Source: JAAYJK01 sp964501655 (GTDB taxonomy: Bacteria > Bacillota > Syntrophomonadia > Syntrophomonadales > Syntrophomonadaceae). From it: a stretch of 64,000 nucleotides of DNA. The position numbers and the translations under genes were made by a program. The stretch spans positions 1 through 64,000 of the forward strand of contig CAZCTN010000007.1 in assembly GCA_964501655.1 (NCBI GenBank), in the 5' to 3' direction. Under the pieces are notes generated by a model. That model did not search any database, was not told where the DNA came from, and saw nothing but the letters and a program-made list of their open reading frames with translations. Shown piece by piece: positions 54,112-62,925 of the stretch; position 1 is the first letter of the stretch, and each line of letters begins with the position of its first letter.

Positions 54112-54157
54112 AATAACGCTCATTAAGCTTTATGAAGCTTGATGAGCGTTATTTTAG
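54112..54157 (+). terminator. Terminator of the ccpN-yqfL-ppdK operon
   Basis: A 19-bp stem with one G-T pair between 54112-54130 and 54135-54153 (AATAACGCTCAT... / ...ATGAGCGTTATT) around a TATG loop, followed by TTT. The rest of 54160-54413 is AT-rich without a supported gene; a small hairpin AAGGAATAT/ATATTTCCTT lies at about 54297-54317. Confidence 0.8.
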
Positions 54158-54413
54158 CTCAATCGCAATAAACCCTATATCCGTTAAATGTTTTCGAAAC
54201 TCGTTATGCCATCCATACCGGACGTACCAGGTAAGGGTTTAAAAGGGCACCACACAATAACGGGCAAAAAAGCGGTTAAGTATTTCTTAAGTGTCAAGGA
54301 ATATTGATATTTCCTTCATAGTAATCACATATTTATGCCCTAAAATTTAAAATTGGCAAGTACTAGAAAAGGCTTATCACACTTTGCCCAAATAATCTGG
54401 AAGAAGGTCTGGG

Positions 54414-57400
54414 ATGATAGAAGATAATGACAGCAACAAGATAGCGGAACTTAATCGGGAAAATAATCTTTTGGGGAAAATAGCAGCAATTTTTATTGAA
54501 CGATATCGGATAGTGTACCTGATAATAATATGTGTGCTTATTGCTGGAATAAGTATTTATAATCAACTTCCCCGGGAATCAATGCCCGAAACCGTTATGC
54601 CCTTTGCCAGGATTTCAGTGCAGTACCCGGGAGCCGCTCCTCAGGAAATAGAGAGCCTAGTAACTGATAAGATTGAAGCCAAGCTTCAAGAGTTAGAGGA
54701 TGTTTACTCCATTAGTTCTACCACATCTTCAGGCATGGCCAACATCAATATTGAATTTGATGACGATGTTGACCTTAAAGATAAGGAGCAAGAGATCAAT
54801 TCCTTATTATCCGAGGTGAATTTGCCGGAGGACTGCAGCACCCCTTCAGCAGGGTTCTTTTCCACCAGTTCCATGCCGATAATGAGGATGAGCGTTGCTG
54901 GCGATTATGATTTAGCCACATTAAAGAGTGTTGCGGAAGATCTTCAGAGCGAATTTGAAAAAATTAAAGGCGTTGATGAGGTTGATATCGTCGGAGGTTT
55001 GAATCGGCAAATATCCATTTATGTGGACCCGGTGGAAATAATTGGCTTAGGAATATCAATGAGCAACATCCAAACAGCTATTACCACAGCCCACATCAAT
55101 GCGCCGGGCGGATCCCTGACTCTCGATGGCAGTGATTACGATATACGTTTGGAAGCTGAATTTGCTTCGGTTGATGAGATTGAAAATGTGGTTATAAAAC
55201 ATGGAGATAACCCCATATTATTAAAGGATATTGCTACTGTAGTCGATGGTTATGAAGATGCGGACAGCTATTCCGCTATGTACCTGGCTGATGACGCTAA
55301 CCTCAATAAAGCATCGGCTTCCGTTTCTATCAGTATTTATCGCCAGGACGGAGCCGATATTGTAGGTCCCAGCGAACAGATAAAACAGATAATAGAAGAG
55401 GGAAAGGGCACCTTGTACCCGGATGATGTTTCGGTATTAATCACCAGCGATGAAGCTGTAGATGTTGATCAGGACTTGAATGACGTTATCAATAATGCTA
55501 TTTCAGGATTGCTGGTTATAATAATTGTGCTTTTTATGTTTATCGGCTTGAGAGAATCAATAATGGTAGCCTTTGTTATACCCCTTTCGTTATTATCCAC
55601 TTGTATAGTCATGTACTATTATGAAATGACCTTTAATACTATAACCCTGTTAGCCTTAATTATATCCCTTGGACTTTTGGTGGATAATGCTATCGTAATA
55701 CTGGAAAACATAAGCCGAATACATAAACAAGGACTTTCGCGTAAAGAAGCTGCCAAATATGCCACCAACCAGATTGCTCCTGCAGTTTTATCTTCAACTT
55801 TAACTACTATCGCAGCATTTTTAGCCATGGCTTTTATGCCGGGGCGGATGAGTGATATTATTAAGATAATTCCCATGGTTATTATGATTGTTCTCGGAGC
55901 CTCACTGATAGTGTCGATTACTATTACTCCGGCCCTATGTTCTCGTTTTATTAAGGAACATACGGATAAGAAATCAGTCCTTTCCCCTGCCTCGACAAAG
56001 ATAAGAAAAATATTAAGTTGTCTGTTTATATTTGTTCTGGCCCTATTGGCGTTTGCACGAGGCAGTTCAATAAGCTTCATATCAATCGCGGTGCCCCTCT
56101 TATTGACTGCAGCCATGGCTTATAAGCAATTCAAAATGGATGGCAACGGGAATAATGGAGCGTCTGGGCTGCTGCAAAAATACACCGACTTTTTGAATAA
56201 AGTGCTTCACAGCAAGCGCAATAAAGCAATGGTGCTAGCGGCCAGTCTGTTGCTCTTTTTAATGGCCCTGGGCACCTACCCACTGGGTTTATTAAAAACC
56301 GGCCTGTATCCTCCCAGTGAGGCATCTTCATTATATGTAAGCATTGACTTGGCAACCGGGAGCATAATGGAAGATAGCATCAAAGTAGTTAACCGGGTGG
56401 AAGAATTACTTTATACCTATCCTGAAGTAGAATCATTTACTTCTGATATTTCCTCGGGTGATGCTAACAGTGCGCAAATAACCGTAGAGCTGGTCGAAGA
56501 AGACCAGAGAGAAAAAAGCAGTACCGATATTCAGCAGGAACTGACCAGGGCGCTGAAAAACATAGCCGGGGCAGAATTCAGCGTAGCTACCAGCCGTGGG
56601 GGGAGATTCCAAACCAGTCCGATAGTAATTGAACTGGCCGGAGATAATTTCGATGATCTTGAAACTCGGGCCGGACAATATAAGAATCTGCTGGAAGGAA
56701 TCACTGGCATCGTTGATCCTTTTACCAGCATTGCAGGAGGGCCGCCACAATTGACCATAAGTATTGATAGAACTAAAGCCGCGGTTATGGGCTTGAACCC
56801 CATAAGCATCAGTTCAGTTATTAAGGAAGCTATTCAAGGTGTATCAGCTGGAACTTACCTTGATAACCAGGATGAAATAAAAATTAAAATCAAATGGCTG
56901 GAAGGGAAAATTAAATCTACTCAGGATTTGGAAAAGATATATTTTACCAACAGCAGCGGTCAGTACATACCCTTTTCAGCCGTAGCAAAAGTTAATGATG
57001 GCCTTGGCCTGGCTCAAATTGAGCATAAAGACGGCAAACGGGTGGTGAGTGTTTACGCCTCAATGGATGCGAATGCCAACTTGGGTGAGACTATGAAAGC
57101 CATTGAGACCAAGGCCGGGGACCTCCCCGAAATGGAAGGAGTAACAGTCAGCTATGGCGGAGACGCTCGGGAAATGCAAGAATCTTTTAGCAGTCTGGCT
57201 TTTAGCTTTCTGGAAGCCCTTTTCCTGGTATTCTTAATCCTGGCTATACAGTTTAATTCGCTGTCCCAGCCTTTTGCCATACTCTTAGCTGTTCCATTAA
57301 GCATCATAGGGGTTATATTGGGATTGATATTGACCGGCAATGACTTTGGAGTATACGCTTTTATGGGGGTTATAGCGCTGGTGGGTATAGCCGTAAACAA

Positions 57401-57698
57401 TGCCATAGTGCTTTTGGATTATACCAACCAGTTAAGAGCAATTGGACATGAGATGATAGAGGCTCTGCTTATAGCTACTAAAACCAGGTTTGTGCCTATT
57501 GCGGCCACCACCCTAACTACTATTGGAGCAATCCTGCCCCTGGCTTTGAAAAGCAGCGATTATGCCCAATTGGCGTACTCCATAATATTTGGGCTTTTTG
57601 CCTCGGCAGCACTCACCCTGGTTATTATCCCAGTTATATACTCGTTTTTCGAAGATATTAAACTTAATATTAAAAACCAGCTGAACGTTTTACAATAA
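54414..57698 (+). CDS. RND family efflux permease (AcrB/MdtF type)
   Basis: A 1094-aa proton-driven efflux permease with two halves, each with one leading and five further membrane spans and a large external loop. Visible features are RYRIVYLIIICVLIAGISIYNQLPRESMPE, the DLNDVINNAISGLLVIIIVLFMFIGLRES segment, LLALIISLGLLVDNAIVILENI with the conserved Asp of the proton relay, and the mirrored GVIALVGIAVNNAIVLLDY in the second half. GAAGG lies 6 bp before ATG 54414. The adaptor gene follows after 18 bp. No outer-membrane TolC gene is seen nearby. Confidence 0.94.
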   Translation: MIEDNDSNKIAELNRENNLLGKIAAIFIERYRIVYLIIICVLIAGISIYNQLPRESMPETVMPFARISVQYPGAAPQEIESLVTDKIEAKLQELEDVYSISSTTSSGMANINIEFDDDVDLKDKEQEINSLLSEVNLPEDCSTPSAGFFSTSSMPIMRMSVAGDYDLATLKSVAEDLQSEFEKIKGVDEVDIVGGLNRQISIYVDPVEIIGLGISMSNIQTAITTAHINAPGGSLTLDGSDYDIRLEAEFASVDEIENVVIKHGDNPILLKDIATVVDGYEDADSYSAMYLADDANLNKASASVSISIYRQDGADIVGPSEQIKQIIEEGKGTLYPDDVSVLITSDEAVDVDQDLNDVINNAISGLLVIIIVLFMFIGLRESIMVAFVIPLSLLSTCIVMYYYEMTFNTITLLALIISLGLLVDNAIVILENISRIHKQGLSRKEAAKYATNQIAPAVLSSTLTTIAAFLAMAFMPGRMSDIIKIIPMVIMIVLGASLIVSITITPALCSRFIKEHTDKKSVLSPASTKIRKILSCLFIFVLALLAFARGSSISFISIAVPLLLTAAMAYKQFKMDGNGNNGASGLLQKYTDFLNKVLHSKRNKAMVLAASLLLFLMALGTYPLGLLKTGLYPPSEASSLYVSIDLATGSIMEDSIKVVNRVEELLYTYPEVESFTSDISSGDANSAQITVELVEEDQREKSSTDIQQELTRALKNIAGAEFSVATSRGGRFQTSPIVIELAGDNFDDLETRAGQYKNLLEGITGIVDPFTSIAGGPPQLTISIDRTKAAVMGLNPISISSVIKEAIQGVSAGTYLDNQDEIKIKIKWLEGKIKSTQDLEKIYFTNSSGQYIPFSAVAKVNDGLGLAQIEHKDGKRVVSVYASMDANANLGETMKAIETKAGDLPEMEGVTVSYGGDAREMQESFSSLAFSFLEALFLVFLILAIQFNSLSQPFAILLAVPLSIIGVILGLILTGNDFGVYAFMGVIALVGIAVNNAIVLLDYTNQLRAIGHEMIEALLIATKTRFVPIAATTLTTIGAILPLALKSSDYAQLAYSIIFGLFASAALTLVIIPVIYSFFEDIKLNIKNQLNVLQ

Positions 57699-57716
57699 TG
57701 GAGGAGGCACAGACTC

Positions 57717-58877
57717 ATGCGGAAAAAATATTATCTGGTATTATCCATAATGTCATTGCTGCTCATAGCTGGCTGTTCATCTCAGGGTCCTGCCGGTGCT
57801 ATGGGAGGAGCTCCGGAAACAACAATTACAGTATCGGTACAGGAAATTGAACTCGGCAGTATCAGCGAGACCTATTATGCTGTGGGCACCCTTAGGGCGG
57901 AGCAGGAATATCAGGTTACTAGTGATGCCCGGGGAAATGTAGAGAATATTTATGTAAATGAAGGCGACCTGGTATCTCCAGGAGATGTATTGTTTGCTGT
58001 AGACTATACAGATGATATCAACGACCTGCAAATATCCCAAAAGAAAAGCGAAATGAGCGTGGAACTGAATCGCATCAATATGGAAAACATACTGGCTAAT
58101 TATAATCGCAGCCAAGAATTATTCGATGCGGGTGTTATTACCCAGAGCGATTTAGAGAATGCTGAGCTGAGTTATAAGCAGGCCAGGTTAAGCTATGAAC
58201 AATCCCAAGCGAGTCTTGAATCCATAACTAATCAGCTGAAGTCAGCCAATAATGGTGCCCGTGTAATAAGTTCTGTCAGCGGAACAGTAGGATCTATTGA
58301 TATCAATCAAGGCCAATCGTACAGTGGGGCAACGGCCATGACTATAGTGGATACCAACACTATTGTTGTACAAACCCAGGTAAGTGACAAAATAATCAAT
58401 AAATGCGAAGTAGGGCAGCAGGCCACCATTTATATTCCTTCCATTTCCGAAAATGCTTTTATAGGAAAAGTTAAGTCAATTGGGGTTACCAAGGATAATC
58501 TATCCGGCAGCTATCCGGTGAAAATCGAAATTGAACAGCAGGGAATGCCATTAAAAGTGGGTATGTACGCGGAAGTACACCTGGAACTGGAGCGGCATGA
58601 CAATGCAGTAATTGTTCCTAAGCAGTCAATCCTTACCGAGGATGATGTATCCTATGTATTCCTGGCTGATGGAGACAAAGCCAAAAGGGTTGAGGTGACC
58701 ACCAACCTGGTGAACGGGAAAAACATAGAAGTAATAGGTAATATTAAAGCCGGTGATCTTCTGATAATTGAGGGGCATAAATTCGTTAATGACGGTCAGG
58801 CTATCTTAATACCGGGCAGTATTGAAGGGCAGGTTGGAACAGAGCAGGGACCGCCCCAGGGTAATCCCCCCGAATAG
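57717..58877 (+). CDS. RND efflux periplasmic-type adaptor (membrane fusion protein), lipoprotein
   Basis: A 386-aa HlyD/AcrA-family adaptor. It has a signal peptide with lipobox LIAGC (Cys 20), so it is lipid-anchored. A beta-barrel/lipoyl half (SISETYYAVGTLRAEQEYQVTSDARGNVENIYVNEGDLVSPGDVLF) is followed by an alpha-hairpin (residues about 105-175), the second lipoyl half (SGTVGSIDINQGQSY) and a beta-barrel. GGAGGAGG lies before the ATG. It pairs with the permease upstream. Confidence 0.93.
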   Translation: MRKKYYLVLSIMSLLLIAGCSSQGPAGAMGGAPETTITVSVQEIELGSISETYYAVGTLRAEQEYQVTSDARGNVENIYVNEGDLVSPGDVLFAVDYTDDINDLQISQKKSEMSVELNRINMENILANYNRSQELFDAGVITQSDLENAELSYKQARLSYEQSQASLESITNQLKSANNGARVISSVSGTVGSIDINQGQSYSGATAMTIVDTNTIVVQTQVSDKIINKCEVGQQATIYIPSISENAFIGKVKSIGVTKDNLSGSYPVKIEIEQQGMPLKVGMYAEVHLELERHDNAVIVPKQSILTEDDVSYVFLADGDKAKRVEVTTNLVNGKNIEVIGNIKAGDLLIIEGHKFVNDGQAILIPGSIEGQVGTEQGPPQGNPPE

Positions 58878-58888
58878 GAAGTTGATAA

Positions 58889-59035
58889 ATGTTTAGGAAT
58901 AAAAAGTATAAGATTATTCTAGTAAGATTGAAAAAGCTTTTTCCTAGAATATTAGAAAAGTTGTCGGGACTTCTGTGCCTGCGTAAGGAAAGCACCATCA
59001 GAGATTGCGCAAGGTACCGGAGAGGACATAATTAG
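58889..59035 (+). CDS. Possible small basic protein (48 aa)
   Basis: A 48-codon frame beginning 11 bp after the adaptor stop, with AGGAAG (58876-58881) 7 bp before the ATG. The product is strongly basic and amphipathic (MFRNKKYKIILVRLKKLFPR...), with no known family. A hairpin TATTCTAG/CTAGAATA (58915-58951), enclosing a GAAAAAGCTTTTTC palindrome, lies within it, so the region may alternatively be a terminator of the efflux operon. Confidence 0.3.
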   Translation: MFRNKKYKIILVRLKKLFPRILEKLSGLLCLRKESTIRDCARYRRGHN

Positions 59036-59048
59036 AATTTACACCTTT

Positions 59049-59137
59049 CAACGGGTGATATGCTTGGTCCTGGTTATTTTATCCATTAAAACCCTCCAGG
59101 ATATTAGTGTATACATTTTTGCTAATATCACCCGTTG
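59049..59137. repeat. Nested inverted-repeat element
   Basis: Perfect 13-bp arms CAACGGGTGATAT (59049-59061) and ATATCACCCGTTG (59125-59137) are 63 bp apart. Inside them TCCTGG pairs with CCAGGA. The interior is AT-rich and non-coding. The rest of the 59036-59279 gap shows no gene. Confidence 0.7.
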
Positions 59138-59279
59138 ATTTTATCATCAGCCTGATTTCCCCTCCGTTTTCATCATCTCCACATCTCCCGAACATATTTC
59201 ATAGATAAAATTTATACGTATAAATAAAGGATTACATGGTTATTTGTAGTATTAAGAATATATAGCAAGGGGTGGAAGC

Positions 59280-59888
59280 ATGATGGAGCTGAATGTAATA
59301 GCTATAAATGGCAGCCCGAATGAAAAAGGCAATACCGCTTTTTTATTACAGGAAGCTCTAAATGAATGCGAAAGAATGGGCGCCAAGAGGCAAATCATAT
59401 CCTGCCAGCATCTGCTGGCACATCAAAAGATGCCTTTTTGTATTGCTTGTTCATCACCCTGTTCTGCAAAATGTTACGTGGATTCTGAACTGGACAATGC
59501 TTTTCGGGTCATGTCACAGGCAGACGCATTGATAATAGGAAGCCCGGTATACTTTGGCACGGTTACTGCCCAATTGAAAGCGTTCTGGGATAAAGGAAGA
59601 AAACTAAGAAGTGAAATGAAACTCATGAATGTAGTGGGAGGTGCTATCTCAGTAGGCAGATCGAGGTTTGGAGGGCAGGAATCCGCTCTGCGCACCATAC
59701 AGGATATGTTGCTGGCACAGGGAATGATAGTGATAGGCGATGGATACTACCAGGATGACTGTGGGCACTCCGGGGCAGCAGGTCAGGATCCAGCCTGGGA
59801 GGACGAAAATGCCATAAAAAGGGCGCGTGTTTTAGGTAAAAGAATATGTGAAGTTGCCAGGGCTACGTTTCATTTAAGAAGACGATGA
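59280..59888 (+). CDS. Flavodoxin-like NADPH-dependent FMN reductase family protein
   Basis: A 202-aa flavodoxin-fold protein. The FMN phosphate loop GSPNEKGNT (residues 11-19), a four-cysteine segment C54-x2-C57-x3-C61-x3-C65 (FCIACSSPCSAKC), and GSPVYFGTVTAQLKAFWDKG place it with iron-sulfur flavoproteins or NADPH-dependent FMN reductases. The cysteines may hold an Fe-S cluster. A redox role in an anaerobe is likely, but the partner is unknown. GGGGTGG precedes ATG 59280; ATG 59283 may also serve. A terminator follows. Confidence 0.88.
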   Translation: MMELNVIAINGSPNEKGNTAFLLQEALNECERMGAKRQIISCQHLLAHQKMPFCIACSSPCSAKCYVDSELDNAFRVMSQADALIIGSPVYFGTVTAQLKAFWDKGRKLRSEMKLMNVVGGAISVGRSRFGGQESALRTIQDMLLAQGMIVIGDGYYQDDCGHSGAAGQDPAWEDENAIKRARVLGKRICEVARATFHLRRR

Positions 59889-59920
59889 AGGATATCGGGT
59901 TAAATAAAAAATCCGCTGCC

Positions 59921-59949
59921 ATCCTTGGTCGAGGGACTAAGGATTTTTA
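59921..59949 (+). terminator. Terminator after the flavodoxin-like gene
   Basis: A 10-bp stem ATCCTTGGTC / GACTAAGGAT (one G-T pair) with a GAGG loop, followed by TTTTTA. Confidence 0.85.
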
Positions 59950-60013
59950 TATTAATAAGCTAATATGCATTAGAAAGACTGCAGACCAAAGTGCCACAGA
60001 GAGGTGAGCAGGT

Positions 60014-61081
60014 ATGAGCATCAGGGAAGAAATAGAAAAACGCGAAAAAGGGATGTTAGCTGCCTATGCCACTCTGGCAGCAAACTCCAGAGGCCGGGAT
60101 AGAGAGGAAGAAGCAGATCCAATTCGCTCATGTTTTATGGTAGACCGTGATCGGGTGGTTCATTCCAAATCCTTCCGACGATTAAAGCATAAGACCCAGG
60201 TATTCATAGCGCCTCCTGGTGATCATTATCGCAGCCGATTGACTCATACCCTGGAAGTCAATCAGATTGCCAAGACTATAGGAGCGGGGCTGAACCTGAA
60301 CATGGATTTGATCGAAGCCATAGCTCTGGCTCACGATCTGGGACATACTCCCTTTGCTCATGCAGGTGAGCAAATATTGGACAGTCTTCTGGAGGACGGT
60401 TTCAAACACAATGAAAACAGCATCCGGGTATTGACCCGGGTGGAACAGCATCGGCGGGGGAGAGGACTGAATCTGAGTTGGGAAGTCCTGGATGGGGTCA
60501 TCAATCACAGCGGATATGATTCCAGTGACCGGAATGCTTCCACCCTGGAAGGGCAGGTAATCCGGCTGAGTGATAAAATTGCTTATGTCCAGCATGACAT
60601 AGATGATTCTATAAGAGCAGGGTTGTTAGCCCTGGAGGATGTGCCGGAAGAATATCTGAAGGTACTTGGACATACTCACAGCAGGAGGATAGCCACTCTG
60701 GTAAATGATACCATATGCCATACCCGCAGTTTGATATTAAAGGGCGGCGGGGTGATGGTGGCACCATCGCCGGAAATAGAACAGGCTTTGAAAGGTCTGA
60801 GGAGATTTATGTTTGATGTTATCTATAATGGTCCGGTATGCCAGGCTGAACGTTCACGAGCCGGCTTTATTATTGAGCACCTGTTCAACTATTACAAGAA
60901 ACATCCCGAGAAGATGAGCCCGATCTACCTGGAATTAGCTGAAGAAGAGGGGCTGGATCGTGCGGCAGCAGACTATATTTCCGGGATGAGTGATGAATAT
61001 TGTATTGCCGCCTTTCAAGAAATATATGTACCCCATTCCATGGTTCCTAAAGCGAAAAAACTGGATCAAACGTTAAAATAG
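60014..61081 (+). CDS. dgt: dGTP triphosphohydrolase-like HD protein
   Basis: A 355-aa HD-domain dNTP triphosphohydrolase. Metal ligands are visible: H78 (RSRLTHTLEV), H107-D108 and H111 (AHDLGHTPFAHAGE), and a later Asp in VIRLSDKIAYVQHDIDD. The RRLKHKTQVF segment is typical. It releases triphosphate from dNTPs. The position before dnaG-rpoD is conserved in clostridia and links it to replication. GAGGTGAGCAGG lies upstream of ATG 60014. Confidence 0.93.
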   Translation: MSIREEIEKREKGMLAAYATLAANSRGRDREEEADPIRSCFMVDRDRVVHSKSFRRLKHKTQVFIAPPGDHYRSRLTHTLEVNQIAKTIGAGLNLNMDLIEAIALAHDLGHTPFAHAGEQILDSLLEDGFKHNENSIRVLTRVEQHRRGRGLNLSWEVLDGVINHSGYDSSDRNASTLEGQVIRLSDKIAYVQHDIDDSIRAGLLALEDVPEEYLKVLGHTHSRRIATLVNDTICHTRSLILKGGGVMVAPSPEIEQALKGLRRFMFDVIYNGPVCQAERSRAGFIIEHLFNYYKKHPEKMSPIYLELAEEEGLDRAAADYISGMSDEYCIAAFQEIYVPHSMVPKAKKLDQTLK

Positions 61082-61161
61082 AAAAAATACCAAGATTTTT
61101 CGGTAAAATGTAATATTTTTAAAGGAATTATGCTCAAAAAGTAGAATTGTAGGTGGAGGTA

Positions 61162-62925
61162 ATGAGCAGATATTATAATGACCAGTTGTTAAATGACATC
61201 AACAGCCGCTTGGATATTGTAGATATAGTGTCAGAAACAGTCAAGCTTACCCGTAAGGGAAATCGTTACTGGGGATTGTGCCCCTTTCATGAGGAAAAAA
61301 CTTCATCCTTCTCCGTGACTCCGGATAAGAACCTGTTTTACTGTTTCGGATGTCATGCCGGGGGCAACCTCTTTACCTATTTGATGAAGCGCGATGGACT
61401 TGAGTTTACTGAGGCAGTCGAGACGCTGGCCAATCGGGCCGGAGTCAGGTTAACCACATCAAGCAGAAACCATCAAGCCGACGAGAGCCGTAAAAGAGTT
61501 CTGGAGATTAACCGGGCGGCGGCACAGTTTTACCATCAAATGCTGTTAGCCCAGGAGAATCAAAGGTCCTTTCTTTATGTGGAGAAAAGAGGGATTAACC
61601 GGCAGACGGCCACAGAATTCAAACTGGGGTATGCGGCTGATGCCTGGAATGTGCTGGAAGAATACCTGCTGAAAAAAGGTTATCCCGATAAGTATATCAA
61701 GATGTCAGGTTTGATCAAACGCAGCAGTACGGACAGATACTATGATTTATTTCGCCACCGGATAATTTTCCCCATCAGCAGATACGACGGAGAAATTGTA
61801 GGTTTTGGAGGCCGGGTTATGGATGACAGTTTGCCCAAGTATATTAATACCCCGGAGACTGAGATATACTCCAAACGCCGGAATTTGTATGGTTTATATC
61901 AGGCCAGGGAGGCAATACGAAAAGAAAACCAGGTGTTGCTGGTAGAAGGTTATATGGACTGCATCAAGATTCATCAAAATGAAATAAGGAATTGCGCGGC
62001 TATCTTGGGCACCGCTACTACGGCTGAACAGGGAAGCTTATTAAGGCGTTATGCTGAGAAAGTGCTGATCCTTTACGATGGTGACGAGGCCGGGCAGCGT
62101 GAGACCATGAGGAGCGCTGAGGTTCTTCAGGAACAGGGACTGAAGGTAGAAATAGTAACTCTGCCCGGCGGCAAAGACCCTGACGATTACTTAGAATTGT
62201 ATGGAAAAGAGGAATTTTCGCACTATATCCAGAATAATAAAGTAAATTACCTGGGGTTTAAAATAAACCGATATATAAGTCAAGTAAAAGAGATGAATCT
62301 CGACAAGCAAAAAGAGATAATCAATGCAGTAAAATCAGATATCAATGCTTTAAACAGTGAGATTGAGAAGGATTATTACATAAAAATCCTGGCCAAGAGT
62401 CTGCGCCTGGAAGAAGGTCTGGTTTATCGGGAAATAAGCTCAAAAAACCGGGATTATACCCGGGAATTAAAGAATAAAAGTATAAAAGATAGGGATAATA
62501 TTGAATACGGCAATTATAGCTTAGAAGAGAAAATATTGGCAGCAATGCTGAAGAACGAACAGGTTTATAACCGAATAAAGAACAGCATAGGGATCGATTT
62601 TTTTTCCGATCCCGTATACAAGGAGTTAATTAACCGGCGTGAACAGCCAGAAGATCTGCGGCAGATGAGCCAGGGCATGGATGAAGATATGATCGGAAAG
62701 GCAGCCAGATTGGAGTTCATGCTGGAAGATATAGAAGAAGCAGACGAGATTAGCATTAATAATTTTATTCGTCAGGTGGTATTGATCAAAGCCAAAAAGC
62801 GCCAGCGAATAATTAGCCATAAGCTTAATATCCTTAAAACCGAAGGAGACTTTAATAGTATAATGAGATTTATTCTGGAACTTGATACCATCCTTAATAA
62901 GACCCGGGAAGGGGGATATAGATGA
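61162..62925 (+). CDS. dnaG: DNA primase
   Basis: Makes RNA primers for replication. The 587-aa product has the CHC2 zinc finger (C40, H43, C61, C64), the catalytic TOPRIM domain with LLVEGYMDCI and LILYDGDEAGQ, and a C-terminal helicase-binding region. ATG 61162 is preferred because AGGTGG lies 6 bp upstream; GTG 61153 is in frame. It overlaps rpoD (ATGA), so the two are coupled. Confidence 0.97.
   Translation: MSRYYNDQLLNDINSRLDIVDIVSETVKLTRKGNRYWGLCPFHEEKTSSFSVTPDKNLFYCFGCHAGGNLFTYLMKRDGLEFTEAVETLANRAGVRLTTSSRNHQADESRKRVLEINRAAAQFYHQMLLAQENQRSFLYVEKRGINRQTATEFKLGYAADAWNVLEEYLLKKGYPDKYIKMSGLIKRSSTDRYYDLFRHRIIFPISRYDGEIVGFGGRVMDDSLPKYINTPETEIYSKRRNLYGLYQAREAIRKENQVLLVEGYMDCIKIHQNEIRNCAAILGTATTAEQGSLLRRYAEKVLILYDGDEAGQRETMRSAEVLQEQGLKVEIVTLPGGKDPDDYLELYGKEEFSHYIQNNKVNYLGFKINRYISQVKEMNLDKQKEIINAVKSDINALNSEIEKDYYIKILAKSLRLEEGLVYREISSKNRDYTRELKNKSIKDRDNIEYGNYSLEEKILAAMLKNEQVYNRIKNSIGIDFFSDPVYKELINRREQPEDLRQMSQGMDEDMIGKAARLEFMLEDIEEADEISINNFIRQVVLIKAKKRQRIISHKLNILKTEGDFNSIMRFILELDTILNKTREGGYR

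Noticed and set aside
54160..54413. IS or prophage remnant between ppdK and the RND pump
   Set aside because: No transposase-like frame or flanking inverted repeats are visible; it looks like plain AT-rich intergenic DNA.
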